Part shown: piece after piece, positions 1 to 10,666 of the stretch
Layout: each line of letters opens with the position of its first letter
How positions within the stretch are numbered: position 1 is the stretch's first letter
DNA from: Perkinsus olseni
Taxonomy: Eukaryota > Perkinsozoa > Perkinsida
Reading direction: 5' to 3'
Length of the DNA stretch: 29,597 bases
Assembly (NCBI GenBank): GCA_013115125.1
Contig: JABANN010000431.1
Location: forward strand, 1 to 29,597
Notes under the pieces: generated by a model
What the model was told of the DNA's origin: nothing
Database searches by the model: none
Seen by the model: only the letters and a program-made list of their open reading frames with translations
Made by a program: the position numbers and the translations under genes

Positions 1-647
1 TCGATCTTCAAAATCAATCCTCAAGATCGATCCTGGGACTGGTTTATAGGTCTTTTACTGAACAGCCCGACGGTCTCGGAAAAGTGATAACATTTGAGCG
101 TCCCGCGCAGGCAACTGAAACGCGCTCGCTCAGAGAACCACCTAACCCACAGCCAAGCCAGTCATTCTGAGGCACTCGGTCAACTCAAGGCCAGAGCACA
201 GATACCATGCCGGTCGCTTGCCTTGGCACAGTAACACTGTGCAGCATCGCACGCGAAAGAAATCCATACTCACCCTACGATGCGCTAATTTACCCTACAC
301 ACAACGAGTTGTGCTCCGCATCAATGGAAAGCAAGTCTGCGCTGCCTTGGAGAGCAGGGCGGAATATCGAGCGTGGCAACGGTCGAAGGATGCTTGCATG
401 AGGGGGTTTGCATTTGTTGCAACGCAACGCCGGTAACGCCGGACAGACGAGCTATTTACTGGCGAGCGAAATAGAAGTTGCTCTCAGCGGAGCGGAGCGT
501 ATTTTTGCTGGCAAATGGCAGGGGGTTAGGAAGTGATGAGATTTCAAGTCGCAGCGCTGTTTCTACGCGTCACCCGTGACGCGTGCAAGGCTCGGCAGAG
601 TAGACGAACCATTGGGTTATCAATGTGCAGTTCAGTTGGTACAATAA
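1..647. other. Gene-free left flank
   Basis: I see no supported gene here. Short open frames around 207-436 overlap each other on one strand, lack family resemblance and show no splice-consistent extension. The stretch contains a direct duplication of AACGCCGG near 424-440 and, at 565-584, a perfect 9-bp inverted repeat (ACGCGTCAC, two bases, GTGACGCGT) about 63 bases upstream of the next start codon. The palindrome could be a regulatory site for that gene, but such a hairpin is not improbable by chance in 30 kb. Confidence 0.5.
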
Positions 648-1518
648 ATGAAGATCTTCTTGACCGTTGCTGTGACCATCATCAACGCTATCCTCTGGGA
701 AGGGTGCGGTAGCAAGAGCAGCAGCAATGGTGAGCCCCGGACTCAGGAAACCTATTCGAACCATCCGTTTCAGGAGCTTCCGGTACTACTACAGTCGCCC
801 CGACTGCCCCTCCTCCTCCTCCTCCTCCTCGTCCTCCTGTAACAACTCCGAGCATCGGCCCTACTCAAGCTCCTGGACCTGCTCCCATCGGAACTTTCAA
901 CTACGTTGGGCCCGTTCCCATTCTATCCAACATCAACGCTACGATTATCACATCGGATGCCAACCCAAGTGCCCTCGTTATAACCAGACTGTAAGTGGTT
1001 TTAAATTCCCGTTGCGTCGGCATCTCATTGTACCTTCATCGAAAGCATCTTCGTTTGGGCTTGGTGCGGTACCGCCTTGAGCGGAGACACTTCGTCTCCC
1101 ATCGTCGAAGTGATAGGATTTCAGGCTCATACAAACCACACGTCAGCCACCTACAACCCTAGTCAACAACACGCAGTCGGTGCCTTTCCACATGGAAGGA
1201 GATAAAGTCAAGATAGATGATTTTAGCGCTTTCCCTTCGGTTGCGCTACAGGCTGTGAGAAGTGAGTAACGGATAGTGTCGAGACGCTTTGTTCGGCCTC
1301 GCTTTTCTTCTCTGAGCAGTTGCGGCTGCGAGCTCGTCTGTCTTACGACCGACCTCTTTTCGAGAAATTCCTATTCAGATGCCACTATCACCTACACCCC
1401 GCCTGATGACATTCTCATTGACATTGAAGTACCGGTTTCGGTTTCGATTACTCTCAAACGCGTCCCCGCTACGAGGCGTATGGTGGCTCACTTGTCGCAG
1501 CAGTTATTATCGATATGA
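648..1518 (+). CDS. Predicted secreted Pro/Thr-rich protein (provisional 5-exon model)
   Basis: I do not recognise this gene. It opens with a hydrophobic N-terminus (MKIFLTVAVTIINAI) that looks like a signal peptide, followed by Ser/Gly/Thr-rich sequence, a run of seven prolines and a Pro/Thr linker. A more ordered part follows, with GTFNYVGPVP and INATIITSDANPS. The best-supported splice is intron 730-773 (44 nt, GTGAGC...TTTCAG), which restores the frame into the proline run. The next intron, 991-1081, is also phase-consistent. A possible continuation is exons 1082-1175, 1227-1254 and 1379-1518, which keeps phase to TGA at 1516 and gives about 186 aa, ending in a hydrophobic beta-rich segment (DDILIDIEVPVSVSITLK). 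The 28-nt exon is weak, and the 3' half could be joined differently. The product is probably extracellular or cell-wall associated, with the proline run as a spacer. Confidence 0.45.
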
Positions 1519-2161
1519 TGAGGGGGTGTCTTCGAGCCCTCTGTGTAAGGCGATGATACGTTATGTAAGGCGAAGAGACCCTTTGTGGTTCTGTTGTCTT
1601 GTTGTCGAGTCAACGGTTGGCTTCTTGCGAGGTCTGCCATGTTTCGAATTTTCTGTTGATGTCTACATTTGGGTTTCAGTCTGGCTTAGCTCAGCTGCTC
1701 ATTGTGGCGTATTTCCTATTATCAACATTTCGAGTATCTACGAACTGCATCAGCTTGTGTTGTTCCTAGGTAGTTGGGCACATCAGGAACGCCGCAACCC
1801 TTCCTTTTTCGACACGCAATAGTAGCCATCGCGTCATCTCGACTCTTGTCAGCTCAACTTATGTGATATATATTCGAGTTTTGTAGAGGAGAGGCTACCT
1901 AGCCCAGCCTGATCATTGTGCTTGGACTTGCACGGCAGTAGCACTTTGTGGGAATCTGTTCTGACAATCTGTTTTGATCTACAGCTGAGCTGATGCTCGT
2001 ACCTCATTATTTGTGAGAATAATACTAAGACTGTTGTAGCATCCCAGGAGTGCTCTTAGCGATCGGAAGTGCTGTGGCAGCGGTATACGGATAGAGCGAC
2101 ACTCGGGACGATCGTTGTTGCCACTTTTCTTTCAGTTTGTTCGTCCTTGTCGTCAGTTCCA
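1519..2161. other. Pyrimidine-rich intergenic region
   Basis: This 643-base stretch separates the provisional secreted-protein gene from the DHHC gene. It is T-rich on the + strand. An open frame runs to 1822, but it is a frame shadow of the preceding exon with no recognisable domain. A possible acceptor (CTTTCAG, about 2128-2134) lies just before the DHHC start, so a 5' non-coding exon or a trans-splice acceptor is possible. Nothing else is supported. Confidence 0.4.
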
Positions 2162-3777
2162 ATGTGGTTCGTGGTGGACTGTTGCGGTATAACCTGTGTT
2201 ACTATCGCTGACCTACTGCTACTCTCAGCCTACTACACGATTGGTTATCGGATTCTATGGACGTGGATGCACACTGATGGGCGGGGCTATGGGCCTTCAG
2301 TCGCATTCGCTCTCTTCAACCTCTTTTTCGTGAGGCTTGCCTCGCTTGGTGCGTCTTCAATCTTGGTCCGTCCTCTTAGGTCCTTTCAGTCTGGTCACAC
2401 TTTGCATGCATGTTGACGGATCCAGGATCGGTAATAGCCTCGAACGACTTCTGTCTTCTGCGCTACTTGCTCGTCTCTCTCCGCATCGTTAGTTCACTAA
2501 ACTTGACCAGGATTGTGCGGTTCTTCCTTCTGTTTCATACTGTGTGGTCGCTCATTTGTATCGTCATCGCGGAGGCTATGATTAGCAGTATCAGTGGCAT
2601 TGTGGCCTCTCGGCAGGTGCCGTTGAATAAGTCGCTGGATGAGGAGGACTTGGAAGCAGGCAGGAGTTCCGGTGTTATTGAGATGGCCTCGCGGGCGATA
2701 TCTGAGTAATAACTACTATTTCTCGTGCTCTTCGAGTGTACCCTTGGGTGCTCGGCAAAGCCTAGTCCCTAGCCTAGTACTTCGAATTCTCGTAGGCATC
2801 GGCCGGCGGTGACTTCTTCGAGTGCCCCCGCAGGAATGGGCTCAACTCCGCAGACGCTGTCGAGTGTCAACGACAGCGGTCAGCGAACTAGGGAGACCCA
2901 GCCGCATCAGCCGTCGTCCGTGGCATCCGGAGGGACGGTACCTCAGCGAAGATACTGTAAACGGTGCAAGATCCCTAAGCCTTCACGGGCGCATCACTGC
3001 AGTAGGCTGATACTCAGCGAGACAATGGTCTTACCGAAGCTCATTTGAAGGTACTTGTAGAAGATGTGTACTAAAAATGGACCATCATTGCCCCTGGGTA
3101 AACAACTGCGTCGGAATGTGCAATCAGAAGCACTTCATGCTCTTACTCACGGTGAGGAAGGAGCCCTTTCTTCTCTGAGAGCATCTTCCAGTGTGATTAC
3201 CTTCAGTACGTGTGTATGCTCTGTGGCCTGTCTGTCCTCACCATCGCCGCTCGACTGCATCACTGCCACAACCGAGAGCATTTTGTAGTGCCCTTCGGCA
3301 GGATTGGCCTACCCGACCCAGCAGAAAACAAGACAGATGTATGCAACATCGACGGCCCTCTCATCGGGTTCGGAATTGTACTAGGGTATGGGTGTCGGTG
3401 GTGATTATGATGCATCTACTGTCAGTTAACTTTCTTCTTTGGCCTGGTCTTCGGCCTCTTTACCATCATCATGCTCTGCGACCAGACATCTGCTATTATG
3501 TAGGCGTGAGAGGAAGTGATGCTAGAAGTGATGGTTGTCTCTTGTTAGACATAACCAAACCGGGGTAGAGCAGTTGCAGAATGTGAGAGGCCCCACACAG
3601 AGCTGGCGGGAGAATATTAGAGAAGTCTTTAACGAGGGCACGGCCGCTACACGTACCGCGCCTTCTCACGTGGAATCTCATGGACTGGCTCGTTTTTCAG
3701 GTATTCCCACATTCATAGCGATGCTCCTGCCTTTGCCAACGAATCGTAGTCGTGCCCCAGCCAAGGGCCTCGAGTGA
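2162..3777 (+). CDS. DHHC-type protein S-acyltransferase (palmitoyltransferase)
   Basis: The enzyme transfers fatty acyl groups, usually palmitate, to protein cysteines at endomembranes or the plasma membrane. Phase-consistent exons are 2162-2329, 2380-2430, 2617-2705, 2796-3001, 3051-3151, 3192-3284, 3426-3499 and 3549-3777, giving about 336 aa. Domain order is TM1 and TM2 (first 75 residues), the TDPGSVP motif typical of the family, an acidic then Ser/Thr-rich linker, and the Cys-rich domain. That domain carries CKRC, HHCSTCRRC and the catalytic [12 protein letters not shown], with both zinc-site CCHC halves intact. TM3 and TM4 follow ([10 protein letters not shown]), then [14 protein letters not shown], the family's post-TM4 motif. 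Intron 3002-3050 splits the Cys-rich domain and its removal rebuilds HHCSTC exactly. A 48-nt in-frame segment, 3653-3700, looks like a further intron and would shorten the protein by 16 residues. The ATG at 2162 is the first in the opening exon. The join across 3285-3425 is the least certain. Confidence 0.9.
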
Positions 3778-4234
3778 TTGTTTTTTGTCCACCATTCTGT
3801 TTTTGTAGATATATATCCATATATATATCATTTCCACGAGCTTAATTGCTGTTATGCATTCCTTTGTACCTTTGGTCTTCTCATAATCATTTCTGCCGTA
3901 CTGAGCAGGCATTTGTGGTTAATCAAAGGTGGGCCCGTCAAGACAGGCCGCCTGTGAACAGTGTAATCGGGAAGGGGGTATCTTTCAATTCTAGCCCGCT
4001 CATAGGTCAGCATATAGGTATTGCCGGGTGGTGAGGGTAGTCGTGTAGACGACTCCATCCCTCGTTCGGGCGAAGGACGGTGGATGAGCATTGGTCATCG
4101 GAATATGTCCTTGCCACAGTAAAACAGACGTCGCCACAACTCTCTACTGCGTGTAGACGAACCGCTCCACTAAGATAGGGCAGATATCGCACCACTGGCA
4201 GATGCCAGTAGATTTACCCACCCGAATGATCGCA
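3778..4234. other. Intergenic region
   Basis: This is 457 bases between the DHHC stop and the Cys-rich protein start. It begins with an AT-rich patch (TATATATCCATATATATAT, around 3811-3830) that may serve 3' end formation of the DHHC gene. It also contains a 6-bp inverted repeat at 4039-4054. No coding sequence is supported. Confidence 0.4.
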
Positions 4235-5000
4235 ATGAAGAGAATGCTGTCTCTCACTCTTCTCGGCATCTGCCTTCTGGGTGCTGTTGGTGACACTGTG
4301 GACTGCTGGGTTGGAAGGTTCTCTTGGCAGACCTGTTGTGATCCGATACGCTTCGGGCCATTAGGAAATGGCGATTGCTGGGACGGGGAGCGAGGTGAAC
4401 GGATCTGACACGTTCAAGCGTCGTCACCACCCATCTGCCAAAGGTATCACCGCCGAAAGATGCTGCCATGGTAGCGTTGATACCGTCGAGGATCATCAGC
4501 TCGTCCAGCGTGGCAACCCGGCATGTTGGGTTGGCGAATTCACGTAACGCGGGATCGTCAGCGACCCTACTGATGTTACAGTCAGGTTCAAGCTATGTTG
4601 TTCTACGGAGGACTACGGCTCTAGGGGCAATCCAACTTGCTGGAACGACGAGTCAGTTGTCGTTCGATGGATGCTCGCAGCCGCCGTTCTGCGGACGCGG
4701 CTCGTCTCCAGACAACGATGGCGACGGGGGTGTTTCAGGTTCACCTTCGAGCGCTGCTGTCATGAGAGTTATCTTGGGGGTGTCGATCTACCCGCTCCGG
4801 AGTTCCAAGGGAATTCTGACTGTTGGCTGGGCAATTTCCAGTACCCCTCGACGTGACCGAACCCTCATTGAACGGTTTGATGGGCAAGGTACGACAATTG
4901 CTGCAACACGCTGGAGTACGGCGCGGACGGCGATCGTCAGTGTTTCACGGATGACACGTATCCATTCAAAAACTGTTGTTTGCAAAGGTCTTTCCAGTGA
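4235..5000 (+). CDS. Secreted cysteine-rich protein of six CW...CC modules
   Basis: Exons 4235-4394, 4444-4543, 4586-4651, 4739-4852 and 4889-5000 are in phase and encode 183 aa. A signal peptide (MKRMLSLTLLGICLLGAVG) precedes mature sequence built from short repeats. Each unit has C-W/F, a few residues, an aromatic/Thr patch and CC. Examples are DCWVGRFSWQTCC, ACWVGEFTFKLCC, TCWNDEFTFERCC and QCFTDDTYPFKNCC. Spacers between units contain GN or GD just before the next CW. The pattern implies disulphide-stabilised extracellular modules; I recall similar CW..FT..CC units in predicted secreted proteins of algae and alveolates, but cannot name a Pfam family. All four introns (49, 42, 87, 36 nt) cut inside a module between its CW and CC halves, as if modules were duplicated with their introns. 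ATGs at 4202 and 4226 are in frame, but 4235 gives the cleanest signal peptide. The function is unknown; surface binding or structure is a guess. Confidence 0.82.
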
Positions 5001-5213
5001 GACGCGCCGCCTTTTGTTTCTGACGATGGCCTAAGCTACCAAGATGGAGAGTATCTATCATAACCGATTCAAGCATTGCCTCAGAAAATCTATCATCAGA
5101 GCCGTTTTTGGCAGTACTTCTCGATTAGACACTGTGCTGGTAATGCGGCTCGGAGTTCTGTTGGTGACGCTGCGCTTGCGGTACTTCTTCTAACTGTTTT
5201 TATTATTCCCCTG

Positions 5214-8010
5214 ATGATTGACCAACCAGTCGGCGACAACTACACACGGATGGTCTCCCAGGTGAGGAGGGCTGGTCTCTACTCACTACAACCGACGTGC
5301 TCTGTCAGGGGAAGATACGGGTGGACCCGGTGACCAGGGGAGTCAAACCCGCAGGAAAAAGTGAGTCCCGACCCATCCACCTCCGCTCCGCTAAGAATTC
5401 TCCCGCAGGCATCGCGGTGTTTGACGACTCTGCCGAGTGTGACCTTCAGCCCGATATCTACTTCCCGGCACCGCCCACCCCGGCAGGTGAGAATAACTTA
5501 GATAACTGCTGGGGCAAATCGGCTTTGGTCGTCATCAGAGCAAAGAAAGTACCGGAGGGACTACGAGCCAGGCAAGATGAATGTCCATTGGGGTATGGTT
5601 GGGTTGGAACGGGAGACTGATCCGAGTACCATCTCTCACGGTATCAAGTCCCTCAAAGGGGAGAACGCGGAGAGGACTATGAAGGTGGGGAATTATAGTT
5701 AACGCCCCTCACGGATGGGGGTGTCTAACATTTTGCTCTGTTCACGCGTGGATGGTTGCTAGATGGTGTCCTGCCAGGCACAGGAGAGGGTAGGGGTCGA
5801 CGCGTACATGGACGAGTGTGCTGAGCAAGTGTACGCTTCCACCACACGAGAGCCTCTGGGGAAGTCTTACGTACGGGGGCACGAACTGCCTGAGGAGACC
5901 AAGGCAGCTTCCTTTGAAGGTGAGGCCAGAGTCACTCCGTCTGCTTTGTTCAACACACGCAAACTGGAGACGTTAATGAGGCGTTAATGATTTTTCCCGA
6001 GACCCTCGAGCACACTCAGCTTATATGTATTCACGGTCGCGTCCTGAGCATCATGATGGGCCAGTGGTTCAGGGCTCTTGTCTTGATATGGCAGGTTTTG
6101 GTTTCAAGCCCCCAGACTCTGATTACACTGCGAAGGAGAGTATCTTCCCCGTCGATGTCGCTAGAGAGGACAGTCCTGAAGTTCGGGACAGGTAGCTAGG
6201 CCGCACAGCGGACCATCTTCTCATAATCTCAAGTCCCTACCTGTTCGTCGCCCACGACTGTCTAGGAGTGGCAGGAGCTCAAACCTAGAGTGTGCTCCTA
6301 ATCCCATTGACTGGGCATCATCCTGCATCACCCCAGGTACCGGTTCACTCACCAGAACTATCAGTGTGGAGAGTTGATCAACCGCGACTATACCTGGTAG
6401 GGAGGATCCCCGCGACCATGCACTTTCCGGTCAGTTCACTTCGTCACAGGCCCGAGGAGACAGCGAGTCCCTACTTCCGATTTGGAAAGATGGAGAAAAT
6501 CCAGCTGGCTGCTGGGGAAGGAGCGAGGCAGGCTCTAACGTAGCTCGCAGTTGCGGCGGTCTTGCAGCGATGATATGTCATCCGCTCTCAGGTGGAACGC
6601 GGTGGACGAGAAGACAAGAATTGTGGGCCTGCGGGCTGAAGCAGCGCGGGAGGTTGTCAATGAACCTCTCGGCGAAGCGAAGAACCTCATGCAGGTAAGA
6701 GATGGACTTCAGCATGCGCATAGACTGCAGTGCCGATGTTGTTTTGTCTCACAGGGGTCGCTACCTGTACCTGAAGGATTCGTATTTGGCGTCAAGTCCG
6801 GTGAGTAACACTCATGCGCATTGCATTTGATCGCCTTCGTGGCCCGGGGTTAGGAGCACCTCCGATTTGCTCCGTCCATCAGGCGATGCAAGGGCCGATT
6901 CTACTGACAATGTCACGGCTGCCGACTGCATCCACTACAACGCATCGAGCGAAAGGGAGATACTACCAGACGCAGACCTCGGGAAGTGCTTCAACCATCT
7001 TTCTTTTTTGAACACACCGGCGTATGCACACGACTTCAGGTGTATGAAGCGAGGCAAGCGGAACGTCACGGATGAGTCCCGTCAGTTCGGCTGTCCCAGC
7101 ATAAGGAACGATATTCCGAAGTAAGGCGTTTGCGATGGCGTGCACTTTCCTGAAGCATCCAGCGGCGGGCGATTTGTATAAGCCTTCTGCCGGAGTTGAA
7201 CCGACGACCTCCCGCTTACTAAGCGGGTGCTCTACCAACTAAGCTAAGAAGGCTTGAGAATTTGATGTGCTGCTTGTCCGCCGCTTGGTTGACTACTTCA
7301 GGCCCCTCGTAAGGAGCGTGGCTGATATACAGAATTACGGCGACGAAGTTGGTTGCGATAGCTTATTACACCCACAGAGGTACGCACGAGCACAGGCTAG
7401 AGCTTGGTCGGCCGGCCGGTCAATCCCCGGTAGCAGCTGAGCTGCAAAGTCTGGTTTAAGCGACCAATGACTCGCTGGTACACATACAGCTATCCTATTC
7501 GCTACGATGAGCGGAACAACCAGTATTCACGCTCATCCAGGTTCGAGTCAATGGGCGTTACGGACGAACAGTTTCTACAACGTCGATCGAAAGAAGAGCT
7601 CCGGTATGGCGAGTCACTCCGGTTCAACTTTTGCGGAAGATATCTCTCGTAGTCAGATCGATTATGCAGCTGGTAATGCCCTCGAAGTATGCTCCAGATG
7701 ATGAAGCGAAGGCCAATCTGTTCGAGAGGCTCTGGCCTGAGGTGGGCCTCCCCGCGCAGTAGAGGCGGTCATGATTGGACTTTCTCAGGCTGTCGCTGTG
7801 TTCGGTGATGACCAACAGCTCGCTTCTCTGGATAGCTTCTTCTATGTCTTCACTAAGTTGGTGATAGGCCCCCGAGTTAAAGAGGAGACCAGTGAGTCTG
7901 ATAGGATTTCTACTCTTTACCTTCCTTCTCCATGGGGCCCTAGACCGACCGGAGTCCTTGTGTGCTCAGGGAGCCTGGAGACAATCTTGGCCGAGCATCG
8001 CGCCGATTGA
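5214..8010 (+). CDS. CFAP21: CFAP21/EFHB-like ciliary doublet microtubule inner protein
   Basis: This is a homologue of EFHB (CFAP21, Chlamydomonas FAP21), a protein on the lumenal face of ciliary doublet microtubules with EF-hand-like C-terminal segments. Fifteen phase-consistent exons encode 528 aa: 5214-5261, 5309-5360, 5409-5486, 5539-5684, 5763-5919, 6095-6191, 6337-6396, 6450-6539, 6568-6694, 6755-6800, 6883-7120, 7302-7379, 7541-7603, 7657-7741 and 7789-8010. Family motifs in order are GKI...GVKPAGK, W-G with SHGIKSLK, VYASTTREPLGKSYVRGH-LPE, YxxGELINRDYTWPEE, VPEGFVFGVKS, RQFGCPSIRNDIPK, ADIQNYGDE and the tail FLQRRSKEELRSIM. The last matches the region where human EFHB reads FFKTRSKEE. 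The protein is shorter than human EFHB (about 830 aa, from memory), mainly at the N-terminus. ATG 5214 or the in-frame ATG 5250 could be the start. The final exon may end earlier at a GTGAGT near 7892. Intron 11 contains a tRNA gene on the opposite strand. Confidence 0.9.
7182..7253 (-). tRNA. tRNA-Thr (anticodon AGT)
   Basis: The minus strand folds into a complete 72-nt cloverleaf. The acceptor stem is GCCTTCT/AGAAGGC (7 bp) and the D arm is GCTT/GAGC with one G-T pair. The anticodon stem is CCCGC/GCGGG with loop TTAGTAA, and the anticodon AGT lies at 7218-7220. The variable loop is AGGTC; the T arm is GTCGG/CCGGC with loop TTCAACT. The internal polymerase III promoter boxes are present (A box complement 7235-7246, B box GGTTCAACTCC complement 7192-7202). 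There is no tRNA intron and CCA is not encoded. No long T run follows, so the terminator is not obvious. The gene lies wholly within intron 11 (7121-7301) of the CFAP21 gene, in opposite orientation. Confidence 0.94.
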
Positions 8011-8280
8011 TGAGTTGATAAGGCCACTACAGCATTCATGTTTAGCATGCGCGAAACATGTGGCACAATGGTGTGGTGCTGTGCGGAGTTGTGTCCTTGC
8101 GTTTGAGCTCAGCCAGTTCAGTATATGGACTACCGCGGTAACCGGTGTATGAGTATAATTACCTTTTAACACGATGCGAAGTGTAGGTAGAAAAAGTCGA
8201 AGCGTGTAAGAATACGCGCGTCCATTCGATGTGGTTTCCGGGAGGTTCCACTTCAATCATCGAGCACGCTCGAGTCCCAC

Positions 8281-10666
8281 ATGATCAGGAGTATGGTCTC
8301 ACACGACGCCTCAGCATCCAATGTCACTCGGCGTCGGCTCATCTTGGCAGCAGCTGTTGTCGCTGGCGCTCTCTTCACGCTGATATTCGTCCCTCGTCGG
8401 GAGGGACAGGGCGACCCACTCATCCTCTTCTTAGGAATGCCGGGGATTCTCAAACCTCCTCACAGCGAAAACACGGAGAACCAGAGCACTTCAGTGAGAG
8501 CTATCGTCTTCCGTTGCCTGCGCGTCCTCATCTGGCTCTGATCACGTCTACATGTATCCGGCTTCCCTTGGCCTAACCCGTTTGCTCGATATGTGACTCT
8601 TCCAAACCTGTCAGTGCACCCGCAGGTGCCGTCATCTGTACAAGAAGGGGTGACATCCCCATCGAACTCATTTCTCGAGCCTGAGAAACATTACTGGCTC
8701 AACGTTACTTCGACTCCTATTGAATATACCGAGAGCTCGAGGACAGAGCAGGTGGGTCCGGTCTCCTGGCCCAGCTCATGAGTACACTGACACCCAGCCA
8801 GAAGGATCCAGCACCCTTCGACCTGTCTACCGTCACTCTCAGACTTCGATTGATCTTCCATCGGGGATGTTCCCTGGCTGGGACGGTGACGCATATCTGA
8901 GCAAGTTCTACGGTGGGGATATTGACAGAAGCTTCTGGTCTAATCTGGGCGTGCTGTATCGGTCGCCCCAGAGCCTCTGCAAGCTCGGTCGTGTACAAGC
9001 GGCTTTAGAGTCAGGCGACGAGGTGGCAAGCTCGACCAGTGTGAAGGCCTGTGCTTCAAAAAGTTGCGCTGAATCGCACAGTGATGCCCTCCGGCTCGGT
9101 GTTAGGTGGTCCGCCTCCTCTTCATCGGTTGCTCGATGTCCCAAGGAGTGAACGCCTGCGGGAGAAGCTCGAGGATAGAGATCTGCCCTGGCTGTGAGGA
9201 TCGGTGGGCAACCCTCTCACTCCGTCCATGCAGCGACCTCGGATGGCAAGGCCGAGCGGTGGAGCGATCTGTCAGGCCGGATAGATGAGGACTCATCAGG
9301 GTCGGCGAACGGGACATGCAGTACCTTCGAGGGTTGTGTCCGCACGGGTAAGTACAACAGAAACTACTGCGGCTGCTGTAGTTGGATATCAGTCTGGTAC
9401 AGATGGTTGAAGTAAGACAGTCGAGGTATGAACCCTCGTCCAGAGAATCGCCCTTCTCAGGAGACGCTACCCCAAAGCCGACCTTCGCCCGCGCAAGGTT
9501 GGCTGCAAGCGAGGCTGCAATGCTGTTGTGGCGGCAACAAGCCTCAACAGCGACCTCCGCAGTGACGGTCTGTGGCCTCTGCGATCCACCGACTTGGTTC
9601 TTGTTGACCTGTCGGCCTGCGAGATCGTGGCGGACGGCGTGAAGCTTGACGACTCCTATCGAAAAGCCCAGATCACCACTTTACAGAAGCTAGCTCCTGC
9701 GGCAATTATTTTGGCTCTCCATGCGCCAAGGCAAATACCAGGCTTTTCTAACTCTGGCCTGAAGGAGCTGTACCAGGCAACAGCGGAAGCCACTGATACT
9801 CCCCTTTGGGCGTGGCAAAGCGTTGCAGAAAAAATGGCAAAGCGATTGGCGAGAACGGGCCCCGGGTCCTGGCCCCACCCTCACTGGCCCCTACACTTCC
9901 TCATAGCTGACTTCATGGCCATACTATGGAACTCCGAAGTCACGGAACAAGACGTCGCCTGCGACGGTATTGATTCCGCTAAGCCGAGCGTATCATCAGT
10001 CGAGGGCTCCTTGGGCTGCGATGATCTACCTCCCGAAAGAACCACAGTCTTCAGCGCCGATGCTCTACTGACGAGTATTCGAGAAGGCACGGCCGGCATC
10101 GGTTGGGGTACCAACGGTGGACGCGTCAGCCAAACTGGAGGCGACTGGAATTTGTGAGTCCCATCAACTGGAAATCGCTGCTCATTCTTTTGTGTGATGC
10201 CCCAGGGTTGAAGAGAGGCCCGACAAACCAGGCTGGGTGGCGGCCACTTCTCGTACCAGCGGCTCGCTGGAGTTCACCACCCTGGCAAAGTCAAGTCAGT
10301 TTTGAGCGTACTGAAGTGCTGTGATTTCATGCCCTCTTCCTCTGCAGATTCCTCCGCTCTCCGACTAGAGGTGTTTTTCCTCAAAAGCTACGAGGGCCGA
10401 GGAGCTGTACAGGTTCGCCTCTGTGATGACAACTTCACCACGCTCAGTATCGATAGTCTATGGAATGCTAAGGTGTCCTTATTACAGATAGAATCTACAC
10501 TGTGGAACGCCACGGCAGCCTGCGGTGAGTACGTGACGAGTTGTTCTCGACATGTGTGCCTTCAGGCGAGAAACGAGAGAGGGTTGTTTCCGTCCTTCTT
10601 CTCCCGAATGCTACACGCGGTGGTAATGCGTTCAAGATTAGCAAAGTGATGGTGTGTGACGTGTGA
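8281..10666 (+). CDS. Type II membrane protein with SGNH-hydrolase domain and C-terminal beta domain
   Basis: The N-terminus is short and basic, then RRRLILAAAVVAGALFTLIF forms a signal anchor, placing the rest in the Golgi/ER lumen or outside. The SGNH-like blocks are VRLLFIGCSMSQG (putative nucleophile Ser), GCNAVVAATS, STDLVLVDLSACEI and WPHPHWPLHFLIADFM (putative catalytic His). Next come DKPGWVAATS and a beta-rich tail with LEVFFLKSYEGRGAV and FKISKVMVCD. This order matches a plant/oomycete family of secreted SGNH proteins of unknown substrate, recalled from memory. Two oddities: the usual ND after the hydrophobic strand reads CE, and block I has C where G/D is common, so activity is uncertain. 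Supported exons are 8281-8493, 8626-8751, 8798-8987, 9023-about 9080, 9106-9193, 9234-9347, about 9440-10153, 10206-10294, 10348-10524 and 10566-10666. The joins at about 9080-9106 and 9348-9440 are unresolved. The substrate may be an O-acyl group on a glycan. Confidence 0.75.

Noticed and set aside
727-1080. Serine-rich frame starting at 727
   Set aside because: The poly-Ser run is the shifted frame of the proline run. The proline frame is joined to a signal peptide by a clean 44-nt intron.
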